DNA of 64,000 bases, from positions 808,002-872,001 of the forward strand of contig CACRXP010000114.1 in assembly GCA_902702965.1 (NCBI GenBank), given 5' to 3'. Below the pieces are notes generated by a model. That model had not been told where the DNA came from. It did not search any database and saw only the letters and a program-made list of their open reading frames with translations. Below, piece after piece: positions 10,731 to 21,744 of the stretch; position 1 is the first letter of the stretch; every line of letters starts with the position of its first letter. A program made the translations under genes and the position numbers. The DNA comes from Spirometra erinaceieuropaei. Taxonomy: Eukaryota; Platyhelminthes; Cestoda; Diphyllobothriidea; Diphyllobothriidae.

Positions 10731-10741
10731 AAATGTGGACT
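10731..10741. repeat. Right copy of 11-bp direct repeat (probable target-site duplication)
   Basis: Exact copy of 10491-10501, abutting the last base of the mini-PLE. Confidence 0.75.
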
Positions 10742-13404
10742 CGTTGAAAAGCCAATCAAACTATAAGGCCACAAAGCCCACGAAAACACGGGTTCTGCCA
10801 AGTGATGAACCGTTTAATCTTATTGCACGGAGGGAATACACCAAATGGGAAGTAAAGCAAAATTTCTCTGTTGAGTCTTGCGAATCATTTGAATTCCACA
10901 AACTGCTAGATTAAGGATGCTAACGTCGCTAGGTAGCATTCCCAAAATCATTCATAAAGTAACTTACAAAACCCTGCAACGAGGGTTATTTGTGTAGGCA
11001 CTAAGCTAAAGCAGACGGTCCCCAATCAATGGAAGAATCTTATTAGGCTGACAATCCAAATTTACGACAGAGCCCTACATTAGTGCCAGCATCATATAAG
11101 AGTGCTGGACGCTCAACTGATGCGGTTCACGCTGAAGTCAGTCGCCCAAAGACCACATAATTATCGTAACAAACGGTACGTGCTCCCATCACTGATGGCC
11201 ATGTATGATGCGAAAACGGCGTTATTAATAGCCAATGGCTGAAGTATTTGCTAAAAGTAGTCGCTAACTGTCGTAATTAGTGATGCGTGCAGACATCGTT
11301 GATGACCATGTCTGGAGCAATAATTACTTGATTAAGAGCAGGCGAATCGTTATTGGTCACGATGACATGAACAGAATCTTTTATTGGCGTGATAATAACT
11401 CGGTCGTTTGACTGACTGATGATGTCGCTGAAAACAGTGGGCTCGAACTCCCCGTGTGCTTACCCATCCTGTCCAAACTAAGCGTCAGTACCGAGCATGC
11501 AAGGGGAGTCCTTTGTGCTTGTCGAAAACGGCGGTTTACGTGGAGCTCCAAGTGGTGGCTGTATCCCGTTGAGTACTCTGCAAGTCGGAAGTTATCTTTA
11601 TGTCTTCGCATTGCTGTTTTGTGTTCGTATAGGGTTGGGTAGATTAATCACTCTAAAACTGAATTTATAGAGGTTTGATAGCTGAAAACCTTTCCTACGG
11701 CGGCATTTGATCATTCTGAGGGGACTGTTTCTGTTTGCATTCTTCTTTCTGGCCAAGTTGGCAAGGCACATATGGAAAATTTCGGGGTACGGCTACGCCA
11801 TTTAATTCTTCTCAAATCTGTCAGTATTTTCGGATGACAAACTTATTTTCTTGCAAAGACCAGGTGGAAACATGCCAGCTTACAAATGACTGCTAAAAAA
11901 CGTAGATGAGTTACTGATTCGAAAGTATTACGTGACCGGGGCTGTAATTTTGATTATCGCGCAGTATACTTCAAAGAAACGTCGGGCATTCTAGGATGCT
12001 GGCATGGGTCCGAGATTCCTTCCGGTCACTGGCATAAACTACAGTCTCTGCAAAGTGGCCACAATTTTAGTATGCCATTTTCCGCCTCTTTTTGAAGCCT
12101 AAATCAATTCAGACATATTTTATATGGGACACAGAAATGATTCTTCCTTGTAGTCAAATTGCGCACTTTTAAGGTTTTGGGCTAGAAAAAAGGGTAGAAA
12201 CAAAACCAACTATCCTAAATGGTCATACGCGTTCGAGATATTAGGGACAGTTTTTTTCTGTGAGAAGAATGCACGACTTACGTTTGCTGTTCCGTTATTA
12301 TCTGATTACGTCTTCAACTCATTTGAATATATTTACTGATTCGGATGTCTCCCTCCAGGAATATCGGAGATATGCTCAAATGAAGGAGTAATGGTTCCAG
12401 CATTGATTGTTTAAATTTTATACCCTTAATTCGTCTTTACTAAGTCATCATTTAGCACTTCACTGATTTCAGTGGTAAAAAAAACGATTTAATGGATTTA
12501 TCATAGCGAACTGCAGGTAATACGCTCACGCAATCGAAATAATATGTGAAGCTAATAATTACACACCAAACACAAGAGAACGGGGTGGTCACTGATTAAG
12601 CTTTTTATGGGAATGACCTTGGAGACTAAATGATCACTTTTTCTTTCATTTCATTTGTGTCCATTTGTCAACTTTTGCGAAGGAAGACGACTGCCTGCTT
12701 AAGAAGAACTGTCGTTTTTCCCGTTCATTCTCTGCCAACGCTTGACGCACCATCTTAGCTACTCATTTCTAGAGTACTTTTCTCGTTTGTCATCATGTGA
12801 TGAGTTTGGCTAATTGGTAGATGAAAACGCTGATCAGTGCGTCAGTTAAAGCGCACTTTTCCAGAAAAAAACGCTAATTTTTCCTCTAATTACTGAGATT
12901 GCTTGTTTTGTACTGATTATTCTTAGGTTAGTATGCTCACAACTAACTGTGATTGGTCGCGCATTTTGGCTCTTGCAAGGAAACGCAATCCCATAATGAA
13001 TTGTGCCACATAGGGGTTTGTGTATACCGTCACATTTCGTTCTACTTGTGACGATTTGTGCACTTTAAGTTACGTTGCTTACTCAGAAAGGCGCAGGAAA
13101 AATATATTTCTATTGGAGCCTAAAACAATCCGATCAGACTCTTGAACATGACAGAAGATTTTGGAGGAAGATGTAGCCTATGTAAAATGTGGAATTTTAT
13201 TTCGCTGAATTTTGTCATATCCGAAAGACAAAAAGTCTAAGACTCTTGGACGGACTGTTTGTGAACATGTAGTGGCGTTGATGTTTATAGTTGTTTGCGG
13301 TTGCGGTCGGTAGGTTAGTTAAAACATAATGCAAAGAGGACGCCCACTAACTATTCGGTCAGATGTGCTTATGTAGCCCATTTTGAACGGTTGAGAAATA
13401 ATTG
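10742..13404. other. Non-coding stretch, nothing recognised
   Basis: Only short frames. The overlapping frames at 11381-11642 on both strands show no family motif. No repeat shared with the rest of the window was noticed. Confidence 0.45.
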
Positions 13405-13447
13405 CCCTAACCTCTAACCCTAACCCCAACGCCTAACCCTAACCCCA
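13405..13447. repeat. Short interstitial telomere-like tract
   Basis: CCCTAA-type words (CCCTAACC, CTAACCCTAACCCC, CCTAACCCTAACCCC) with two imperfect units. This equals TTAGGG-type repeats on the other strand, the telomere repeat of flatworms and most animals. It is about 43 bp long and has no flanking chromosome-end structure. Confidence 0.6.
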
Positions 13448-15630
13448 GCATTATTGTGTCCATCAGGTGGGGCTTCATAACCACATCCTGGCAAGTATTC
13501 CTTAAAGAAGACAATCTTGCGGTTTAACTGTCTGTACAAGTACCGAAAGGCTATAAAATATTTTTACATTATGCCAAGCAAATACCCACCGGATCCTGTA
13601 CTCAAATGCCATATCATAGATGCCCTTTTCCGTCTTTGATATGCTTTTTCAATTACTCGTTAACTTTCAGTTAAACAAACTGATGAAAAGGGGAAATCCC
13701 CACAAGGACAAATTCTTTCAAAAAGTGCAGAAAAACTGAGCATTGTTCTCGCCCTACCAACTTCAATTTATATCTCGACAACGGTGAATGGCTGGTCAAG
13801 TTTACAAATGTTTCCTAAACATATGCCTCGAATTTATGACATTAATTAGCCCATTGGTCTTTTTACTGCGACATACTTCATGGATCATAGAGTCGTGTTA
13901 GTGTACACAAATGTTCAACTGCTGTGGGTCGGCCTAATAGGTCGACATTTAGCATATTCACTCAAACTAACTCCACTGATGGAGTATGGCGAAGGAGTAA
14001 CTGCGCTTTTAAATATCTCAAATTCTGTTTTTAAATGTTTAGACGTAAAGGGACGGCCCTAACTGACCGCTGCACGCATGTATCGCGATAAGCAGTTCCC
14101 GGCTGCGCATCTAAAAGCATGAATAGCATTTAGGCAGTTAAGTCGTAGGACTGGAAAAGGAATTGGTCTTCTAAACGCTAGTTTGGAAAAACGCTGATTC
14201 TCGATAATTAGAGGTAGTCTGTATACCTCGAAGCCTGCCCATCCTTGAGCATTGCAAGACGTCAGCATATGGGCACCTTAATGAGCACACCGACTGTCCA
14301 CAATCTTATGTCAGTTTGGTAAAAGTGGCGCAAAGACAACCTTCATAGTCTATAACTGTTCTGCTTAGCGGAACTTGTGATTCGGCGCGAAACTAATGTA
14401 TGATACTAAATACTTTATGCTAATGACTCTGGTGACATTCACCACTTTCAGTCGAGGGAAGAATTCGCGTGAACGAGCAGAACAAACAGCTGCCAGAACT
14501 ACCAAGAGCGGAGAGTTTCGTTGGGAAAAGCTGAGTTGCAAGATAAGAAAAAAAAATAAGTCAGCCTGGAAAAGTTCTTGTCAAGTTCTCGATTCCTTTT
14601 TTACGGAATTTCAGTCAAAAAGGTTTATTTTATGCGTTTTGAGGGAATCAATTAATTAAAGACAGAAAGGAATAATTAAAGAGTTTGTTTTTGGCAGTCT
14701 TAATAACTTTAAACCCCCAAAACTTCCACAAAGTGAGGCAAATGCTGGAATTCCCGGTACGTGTACGAGAAACTAAGAAGGAAACTGATGGAACAACGCA
14801 GTTTTTCTTTGTTTCTGAACTTAGAAAAAGGAAGTAATTTCAGTTGTCGATTCCTGTCGTTCTTTCCTTTGTGTAATAAATTGCGATCTTTTTTGAAAAG
14901 GATGGGATATCTTAGGCAAATTGTAGATATTCACCTTTAACACATTGCACTCGGAGGAGTTACCAATATTTCCGTTTAGATTTCATTTGAATTATTTTCG
15001 TTGCCCACCTGACTGTCCCGAACGCTTGCTTTCACAGAGGGAATTAGTTATTTTCCCAAGTCTGCCTTTTCAATAAATTTCAAGAGGATACGCAGCTAAG
15101 TAAAGATGATGTATTTTACCAACGTAAACAGTCTAGTCAGGAAACAATAAAAACTGGCTAGCCTAATATCCGTTTATGTACCCTTATTATCCGCATGGAA
15201 AGAACACCGTCAGGGGGAAAATGAGATAAGATTGATTGACAGAATCTACGCAGAAGATTTGATAAAAGGCGTGCTGGTGAGGATAAAGGTTTTTTTCTTT
15301 GAGATGTTTTGAATTGAGCCCTGAGTATAGATTTGAAGAACGAGACCAGAAAACTGCCGGCCAGCGAGAGGCACAATTAGTTAAAAACTCGAAATAACGT
15401 ATTTGAGGACTTAATGCTTGTGTGAACATTAGATAATTCATTGCGTGCTCTTCCAGTACAGAACACAGAATGTGGGGACATCGGAGTTTTTCGTTTCGTT
15501 CTCCAACAGAAATAGAGAGCTCTGCAAGCATAAAAGATATTAAATTATGTCATGTATACTCTGACATCTGTCCTCGATAGTCAGCTGTCCGATTTTGTGG
15601 CCTTCAGTAGCTTTTTAGGCCCATTGCAAA
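13448..15630. other. Non-coding stretch, nothing recognised
   Basis: The frames at 13880-14062, 14396-14659 and 15187-15531 have no recognisable domain and low-complexity or T/A-biased composition. No repeats shared with other parts of the window. Confidence 0.4.
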
Positions 15631-15639
15631 ACATCTAAG

Positions 15640-15850
15640 ATTTCCTTCCCAATCTAAATGACGGAGCCCTTGCTTGAATATGGTAATTTGCCACTCGGGA
15701 GCCCGCCGGTAAGCTCTGTTTAAAGTGGTAATGTCGGTGCCCGCGCCAGCATTGCACCAATAACCAAAACGAACGATGAGATTGCGACAAGTGCCAACTC
15801 GTGTCTGAGCCATCAAGCGACTGTCGCACGAAGTCCAAATGACGAAATCT
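15640..15850 (+). pseudogene. PLE-A C-terminal tail fragment
   Basis: A frame around 15730-15800 reads as a diverged copy of the tail block (ITKTNDEIATS against the RAIITPIS..ARDET block at 5005-5060). It is joined directly to a PLE-A terminal motif at 15851. Nothing upstream of the tail is kept. No ATG or stop is meaningful here. Confidence 0.6.
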
Positions 15851-15910
15851 CAGATGATGGACACGTGCATGAATCTGAAACGTCATGAGAATAAAATGCT
15901 CGATTCCTTT
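15848..15910 (+). ncRNA. PLE-A end with near-intact hammerhead-like motif
   Basis: TCTCAGATGATGG, a short stem-loop, then CTGAAACGTCATGAGAATAAAATG. One core base differs (CAGATGA for CTGATGA); GAAACGTC is intact. Catalysis is doubtful. Confidence 0.55.
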
Positions 15911-15944
15911 CATAACGCAAAAGATTAGGTAACGTAAAACAGCC

Positions 15945-16020
15945 TCTACACTTCGGGGTTGGGTATGAATGGCTGACGACGGCTAATAAGCCAGAAATGG
16001 CCATCCCAGACTCCCTTGGG
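15945..16020 (+). mobile_element. SINE2-like repeat, copy a (tail part)
   Basis: The conserved block GACGACGGCTAATAAGCC, AGAAATGGCCATCCCAGACTCCCTT (15974-16017) recurs at 18221-18290 (minus), 25947-25995 and 61447-61495. The upstream head is not clear here. Confidence 0.5.
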
Positions 16021-16024
16021 TTTG

Positions 16025-18195
16025 TCGATAACAACATACTGCCTACAGTCGCATCCTCTTTAGAACGCATAAACAACTAACGGAAAAACAGAGATTATGA
16101 TGATTGTTCGACATCTTATCGTAATTTTTTGAGCACGCGTATCCCATACTAGACGGTAACGCAAGAGGAGCGACATAAAAGCAAAATTAGTTTGGATGTT
16201 TTCACATTTCTAAACCTCAAATAGGAGCACAAACGGGAATTTTGTGTAACAAAACATCCAAATAACCTTTAGGGTGTTTTTCTCAACAAGCGTCGGACGT
16301 TTTACCCTTTTCCATAATTGAGGTTATGATGTCTGGAATTAAGTTCATAGAGTTGGCAGTGAGTATGCTCTTCAAAGATCGCTGGTGAGAGGTATCTCTC
16401 GCTTAATCTCGCTGTAGGATGCAGTACCTATCTTTCGTCATATTTTTTTTAGTATTCTAGATAATCTCGAGCACCTTCGTCAAATATGAACCGGCGAGCA
16501 GCAGTGGAATAGAGGTGCGTGATGCGTGACCGATTAAATTAGCTAGTTCACGCGTGTTCAGGAGACTTTTGTTTCACATGTCTAGATCGTGCTCTTTGAC
16601 TGCAGGGAGCGTTTTTCCCTGCATGCGATCACTTTTATGTGCTCAGAGGACGCGCAGTTCTCAAGTGTGCACTTGAAAGCGCGTTTCAAGAGACCATGAT
16701 AGCTTTGTATTAATAAATTACGAGTAGTGCTTGTTTTGCCTTAGGTGAGCATGTTACTTTGAAGCTGCCTTTTTCACGTTTCGATACTTTTTACGCTAGG
16801 TAGATAGAAAGCGAATGCCAAGTTTTAGCGCTTTCAGATAGCTGTTTTGCCATTCATTCATAGATTATTTTACCCTTAGTTTATGCGTGCAATGCATGCC
16901 GTTACAAAATGGCTCCCCTTGCGAAATTTGCAGGGAATTACAAAGTTTTGGAAGACTAACACTTCCAAATTTACTCAGTAAACATCAGAGGACACCTGAC
17001 AATAAATTTGAAGGCCAATTAGTGGGAGTTAGTGAAATGCAGTAGGATATTATCAAGAAAATTACAATTTTCACGAGCACATCGATTTGTTATCAAAAAT
17101 GAAAATATTTCACTGAAAGGCGATCTACGACAAAGCAAAAAATTTTATATCAGCCTAACAAGGAGTTCTCATTCTTCTTTCGGCGTAAGTAGATTATTTT
17201 CGGTTAAGTAAAACAAGACATGTAGGATGTCATTTACTTGCTGTCGGCTGGGACTCAATAGGGGCCCGACGCAGTTACCATCCACAAGTTGACTTCCTCG
17301 CCTCTACGAAAGAGCGAAATGAAAGCCGTTTGCCATTCACAGCCTCACGGCCCTCATCTATTTCTAATTCATTACTAATAATATAAACTAATATGGTGAA
17401 AAGATGTTCAGTTCTAAGACGTCACCCTCTGCCTCGAGCTCATCTTCCCGTGGAGCGTTGTTTGACATCCAGACAGAACCACTTGCTTGTCACAGAAAAT
17501 GTTGTATTCGTAAATGTTTTTAAGCCCATAGGCTTTTAGCGGGATACGTATTTGCGGCTATGATTCAGAAATCGTTTCAAGAATTAAGAAGAAACTCACA
17601 AAGCCAACCTCGCCTTTGAAAATTTTCCTGATTTACGTTTTTACAAAGAACGTAATTTGGATATGTTTTGAGCACGAATAGATATTTTTGGTTTCCGTAA
17701 CGATATGAAGAAAAAATGAGAAAATATTGTCTTCTTGACGTTATCGATGCGTACATTTACTATTCCCTCATAAGCCGGCAGCTACTATAAATGGTGCGAA
17801 TAACTTTAAAAAAGTTAATAAAAGTGCAGATCAGCAGTAAATGAAATTCCATATTTTCGTAGTGGATGGGTGCGAGCACTACTCTACTTAAGTAGACCAA
17901 TAGTAAATTGAGTACACAACAGAAGACATCCAGTCAGAGTAAGCTGGAGAAAAACGATGATACTACTACAGCGACAGGTAGTTGTGAACGGTGTTGCTGC
18001 GAAAGTTTGTAACACGCTCTCTGTAATTAACTCGGTCGCCAAGGATATCAAGCATTTTTTCGACATTATAGACCAGGCTCGGGATTAGGTTTTCCTCGTA
18101 TCCCAGGTGATCTCGTGCTAAGTTCCACGGCAACTAGATCTGGGGCGCATGACCCGTGTACAATCTAGGATTCAGGAATGGAATTAAGCACAGCA
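16025..18195. other. Non-coding stretch, nothing recognised
   Basis: AT-rich, short frames only. A homopurine/pyrimidine bias is visible in places, but no repeat or coding homology. Confidence 0.45.
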
Positions 18196-18199
18196 TCAC

Positions 18200-18420
18200 C
18201 TGTAGACAGAATAGCGTTGCCCCCAAAAACAAGGGAGACTGGAATGGCCAATTCTGTCTCTAGAGACGTCGTCATATCTGCCGCCGGAGTGTGGAAGTCC
18301 TGGGGCTGGATCCCGCGACCTGTCGGTTAAACTTCCAACGCCTATAAACACTGAGACAAGGGCTCGTTTTTCAGTCGGTTGAGATCGGCAACACAAAATG
18401 GTAGGAGGGCGCTCATCGAT
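18200..18420 (-). mobile_element. SINE2-like repeat, copy b
   Basis: Reverse complement of the SINE2 tail: AGGGAGACTGGAATGGCCA at 18231-18249 and GACGTCGTCAT at 18266-18276. On the minus strand the upstream sequence contains GCGGGATCCAGCCCC (about 18301-18315), which could be a worn B box of a tRNA-derived promoter. No terminal duplication identified. Confidence 0.5.
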
Positions 18421-18429
18421 CGTTCATAG

Positions 18430-19181
18430 GGTTCCGTGAAAACGATCTATGGGCGTCCCTGTACCATCACCTGTAGAAATGGGTTGTCTCGTAGGTTAGC
18501 GCACCATTCAAACATTCAAAATTCTATGGTTGTATTTTGTTTGATGTTATGCTTTGTCTCATTTCGTTTCAATAATCGAACAACTATAAAATTTGGTTTT
18601 CGTTTCAATGCGAATTTGTAAATGCTTACTTATATTCAAAGGAGCATGAAAGGCTCGGTCGACAAAGGTGCATAACTGACATCTTCAATCTGAGTTGAGT
18701 AGGGGAGTCAAAACTTTTTAAGAACGCCAGAAAAATTTGTTCTTTTTATTGCGTTCTTTTTGCTGAAAGAACGGTTCAGAAAGGGTTTAACCGGCTCACG
18801 AATGGCGATTTCTGCATGGGGGATGCCCCACGGCATCTTCAATGCTATTTGAGTTGACGAGTCATGCCAGTTTGAGTCCGTAATAAACATTTGTTCTGTT
18901 TAAGGTGTTTTTTGCCAAAAAACATCTCAGAAGTGGTTTAGCGTCTCAGGAAAGGGGGGTTCTACAAGACGGACGACCCGCATTCTCGACTGAAGTCAGT
19001 CTTCCATTAGCATCGTCTCACTGCTTCACCCCACGCACATCCCTGTCAAAGAATTCGAGACTGGACCAGGTAAATAGGATGTTGCGAATCCATAATAGGT
19101 CGACATCTGTAATCACTGAGGAAGGTCCATAGGCCGAGTGCTGCCTTTCGTACATTCTGAGGGAAAATAACAGCATTCAAC
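18430..19181. other. Non-coding stretch, nothing recognised
   Basis: Short frames without similarity. Nothing further identified. Confidence 0.4.
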
Positions 19182-19694
19182 ATGGTAATGGTGCTGTCGA
19201 AATTCCCCGCCATTCATCAACGGAAACCATTACTTAGACTTATTATTACTGCTGATAAACCATTCTGCCTGTCTGGAAGAGTAAATCGAATGACGGAGAG
19301 AATCATCGGTTATAAATTGCTTGAGGGCAACCGCAGCATTAATAATGAACCTTATTGTCAACAATTATTAGTCCACAAAAGCTCCCAAATTGTCAGAATC
19401 ACGTTATTTGTCGGTAAAACGCCAGACCTCGCGTCGCGTAATTCAACAAATGCTTCATTTGGGAGCTTGGTCGGGAGGTATTTATGCGCTTGTTATATTT
19501 CTCGGACGTGGCGTTCTCGGATAATTGCCTTTTCGGGTCACTTGATAGAATATTTGATCGGGGCCCATTTCAATTACAACGCGTTTGTTCAAAATTGGAT
19601 CGATGACGTCTCTGTGACAAAGCCGCGGATTTGTTTAGGTGCAGGATTGATAAAGCGCCTGTGCGTTATGAGGGGATGGGAACAACGCAATTAA
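19182..19694 (+). other. 170-codon open frame, unassigned
   Basis: This is the longest open frame in the window. Its predicted product has mixed composition with no signal peptide, membrane segment, zinc-binding pattern or repeat that I can recognise. It resembles none of the retroelement proteins found nearby. It ends next to a perfect 20-bp palindrome (19689-19708) and just before a PLE-A fragment (19842). A chance frame in AT-balanced non-coding DNA, an exon fragment, or part of an unknown repeat are all possible. I see no splice-site or promoter evidence to choose. Treat as unproven. Confidence 0.15.
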
Positions 19695-19841
19695 TTCTAG
19701 AATTAATTCACGAGCAAAGAATAACGTTTAAATGATTGAAAAGCGCACGACCTGATGAGGCAACCAAATCCCTTTTCTCATGTCCCACCGGAGTAGGTGC
19801 ATGACGGCCTAATGACATGAAGAAGGACCTAGAATCACGAA

Positions 19842-19915
19842 GAAGGAGACACGATCGCTGGAACAAGAATTTTATAAGCCTGATTTTTCGGATTCTCACT
19901 CGGTCCACCGCTATT
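19842..19915 (-). ncRNA. PLE-A5 left end, degenerate hammerhead-like motif
   Basis: On the minus strand GAGTGAGAATCCGAAAAATCAGGC is kept, but the CUGAUGA box is replaced (sequence near 19905-19920). GAAACGTC has become GAAAAATC. Not expected to cleave. Confidence 0.5.
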
Positions 19916-20290
19916 GACACAAGGAGCAGTAATCATTCGCCCGCTGTCCTCGCGGTTAATCACCTTGTCTAGACAAAGTCCCAACGCCGAATATGAAGCG
20001 GGAAATTCACTGCGCTTGTTAAATGGCTGATGAACAGAAAACCGTGGCCTGAACGGTTCGCGACTCACGGGGTTGTCACCTCTAGCAAGAATTTCTGCTT
20101 TGTCGAACTTGAATTCATGGTTAGGTTCCGTCGAGTGATCCGCGATTTAGGAGTTCCCCGCCGCTGCTGCGTGCTCGGCCCTCCGCATCCACAGTAGTCT
20201 TCCTGTTTCTCCGGCATAGTTGCTTTGTCTCCAGCTTCATCGGACACCGTAAACGACTCCAGATTTTTCTCGCCGTGGCGATGAGTCTAT
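19916..20290 (-). pseudogene. PLE-A5 GIY-YIG nuclease C-terminal remnant
   Basis: Read on the minus strand from about 20115, the translation gives HEFKFDKAEILARGDNPVS, then a degraded FSVHQPFNKRSEFPASYSALGLCLDKVI. These align block by block with HTFKFDEAELLARGDDRVS and the following LLESW..INKCNDLP..YSVLRLRLGGVI of PLE-A2. The GIY and YIG halves themselves are not intact: 20130-20290 is a frame-broken version of the region just before. The reading continues without a stop into the terminal motif, so the predicted frame at 19835-20068 ends in SENPKNQAYKILVPAIVSPSS, which is ribozyme-region sequence and not protein. Dead remnant. Confidence 0.75.
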
Positions 20291-20321
20291 CGGCTTCATG
20301 GTCTGGTGCCTTTTCTGACTC

Positions 20322-20400
20322 TGTTTCTGATGATATATTCGAATGAGAATACGAAACGCCCGGATAAAAAAGCTCTTGTTCCAGCGATCGTGTCTCCCTC
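20322..20400 (+). ncRNA. PLE-A5 right end, near-intact hammerhead-like motif
   Basis: TTTCTGATGATATATTCGAATGAGAATACGAAACGCCCGG: the CTGATGA and GAAA boxes are intact and an ATATTC/GAATA stem is present. The GTC before the cleavage point has become GCC. The usual AAAAGCTCTTGTTCCAGCGATCGTGTCTCC end follows. Confidence 0.6.
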
Positions 20401-20445
20401 GTCGCGACTACTCCCTTTAACTCGCCTCTTCGCTTCCACTTTCTC

Positions 20446-21325
20446 ACAGCAATTAGCATCTCTAGGACGACGATAAATCATTACGACGTTTGAATCTCGT
20501 TTTACATCGGGGTCAGCAAATCGAAGGAAGCATCACGCATGAGCAGGCAGTCACTACGGTCTTTAGGAGAGACATTTTCCAAAACACCAGTTGCATTAGT
20601 TGACAACACCGAAACACAGGAAGACTTCCCGTCGGTTGTCGGATGCTCTTGCTAATGACTGCGTGGAAGGTACCGACCAAAGAAACTCTGTAAGCTCCTA
20701 AACTTTGCGTTTAATACCAAACCCTACGCAGTTCACCTACTTAACCCGTCTCGAATAATCATAGGACACTATGATTGGAAATTTGTGATCAATAACAGCA
20801 AAACCGCTATATTGCATTCTAGGACTGCCACGGTTTCTTATCTGCTATATACTGACGTACGCTCTCACCATGCATACACAACATTTGAGCACATTAGTAA
20901 AATGGTCTATGAGGAGTAATATGGTGAACATACAGGAAGAAGCATTGTTTTCTTTAACTCCGGACGTCAACGCAACGAAAGCAAGCGAGAAGCATGTAAT
21001 AGTAAGTTTACGGGGGAGCAACAGAATTTCTCGCAATGAATAGGTTAGCTTTCTTATTTATTTGAAAAAAAACGTTAAGCAACCTCTGTCCTTACTTGCT
21101 AAATTAAGTTGCTCTCATCTCCGCCATGAATTCAGTCGACCGAGGGAACACCTTACGCTAGACCTCGTTGCATTACAACCACAACCATTACCTTAACTGT
21201 AAAATACGAGGACGAGACAACATTATTTTTTAATCCTGTCTGACACTTGGTAAATTCCATAATTTGTGGGATGAGAGGACCTGAACATGGTTATGATAGT
21301 GTCTAGGAAGTGACGAAACTCGCAC
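20446..21325. other. Non-coding stretch, nothing recognised
   Basis: Short frames only. Confidence 0.4.
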
Positions 21326-21327
21326 GA

Positions 21328-21410
21328 CCCTTTACTGTGACTGTGTTTGATGATGATTTCAAGTGAAAACGAACTTCTTATTCCAGTGATCGCCTTATCT
21401 TTAGATCGAC
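21328..21410 (+). repeat. PLE-A end, worn copy
   Basis: GTTTGATGATGATTTCAAGTGAAAACG and CTTCTTATTCCAGTGATCGCC align with the ends above. The GAAACGTC region is largely deleted. Confidence 0.45.
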
Positions 21411-21654
21411 CAAGACAGTTAAAACGCAATATAACTCACTTGTTACCTTCATCAATGGTTGATGCCGACAAAACTGCGAGTCCATTAATTTGTCCATCCG
21501 AGGCTTCTGTCAAAATGCGCTAAACAAATCGCATGCACGCCGGGAAAAATACGTATATTTTAGTGTTTACTGCACAGGATAAAACTTGCGATATCTCCTA
21601 GACTTGATCGTAATGGCTCTTTATAAAGTATGTATGCATTACCAAAAAAAGGTC

Positions 21655-21742
21655 AACAAAAGGAGATGCAATCACTAGATCAATAATTTTATTCGTTTGC
21701 CATTTTACATTCTGACTTAAAACCATCTTCAATGACACAATT
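21655..21742 (-). repeat. PLE-A end, worn copy in opposite orientation
   Basis: Minus strand: TGAAGATGGTTTTAAGTCAGAATG, then AATAAAATTATTGATCTAGTGATTGCATCTCC, a diverged PLE-A terminus. It faces the copy at 21328 tail to tail. Confidence 0.4.
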
Positions 21743-21744
21743 GG

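Larger units (their letters stand above)
19842..20445 (-). mobile_element. PLE-A5: short PLE with inverted ends
   Basis: A minus-strand terminal motif (19842-19915), a minus-strand nuclease remnant (19916-20290) and a plus-strand terminal motif (20320-20400) with outer extension to about 20445. All of the reverse transcriptase is missing. The layout equals that of PLE-A2 with more internal loss. Confidence 0.75.
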
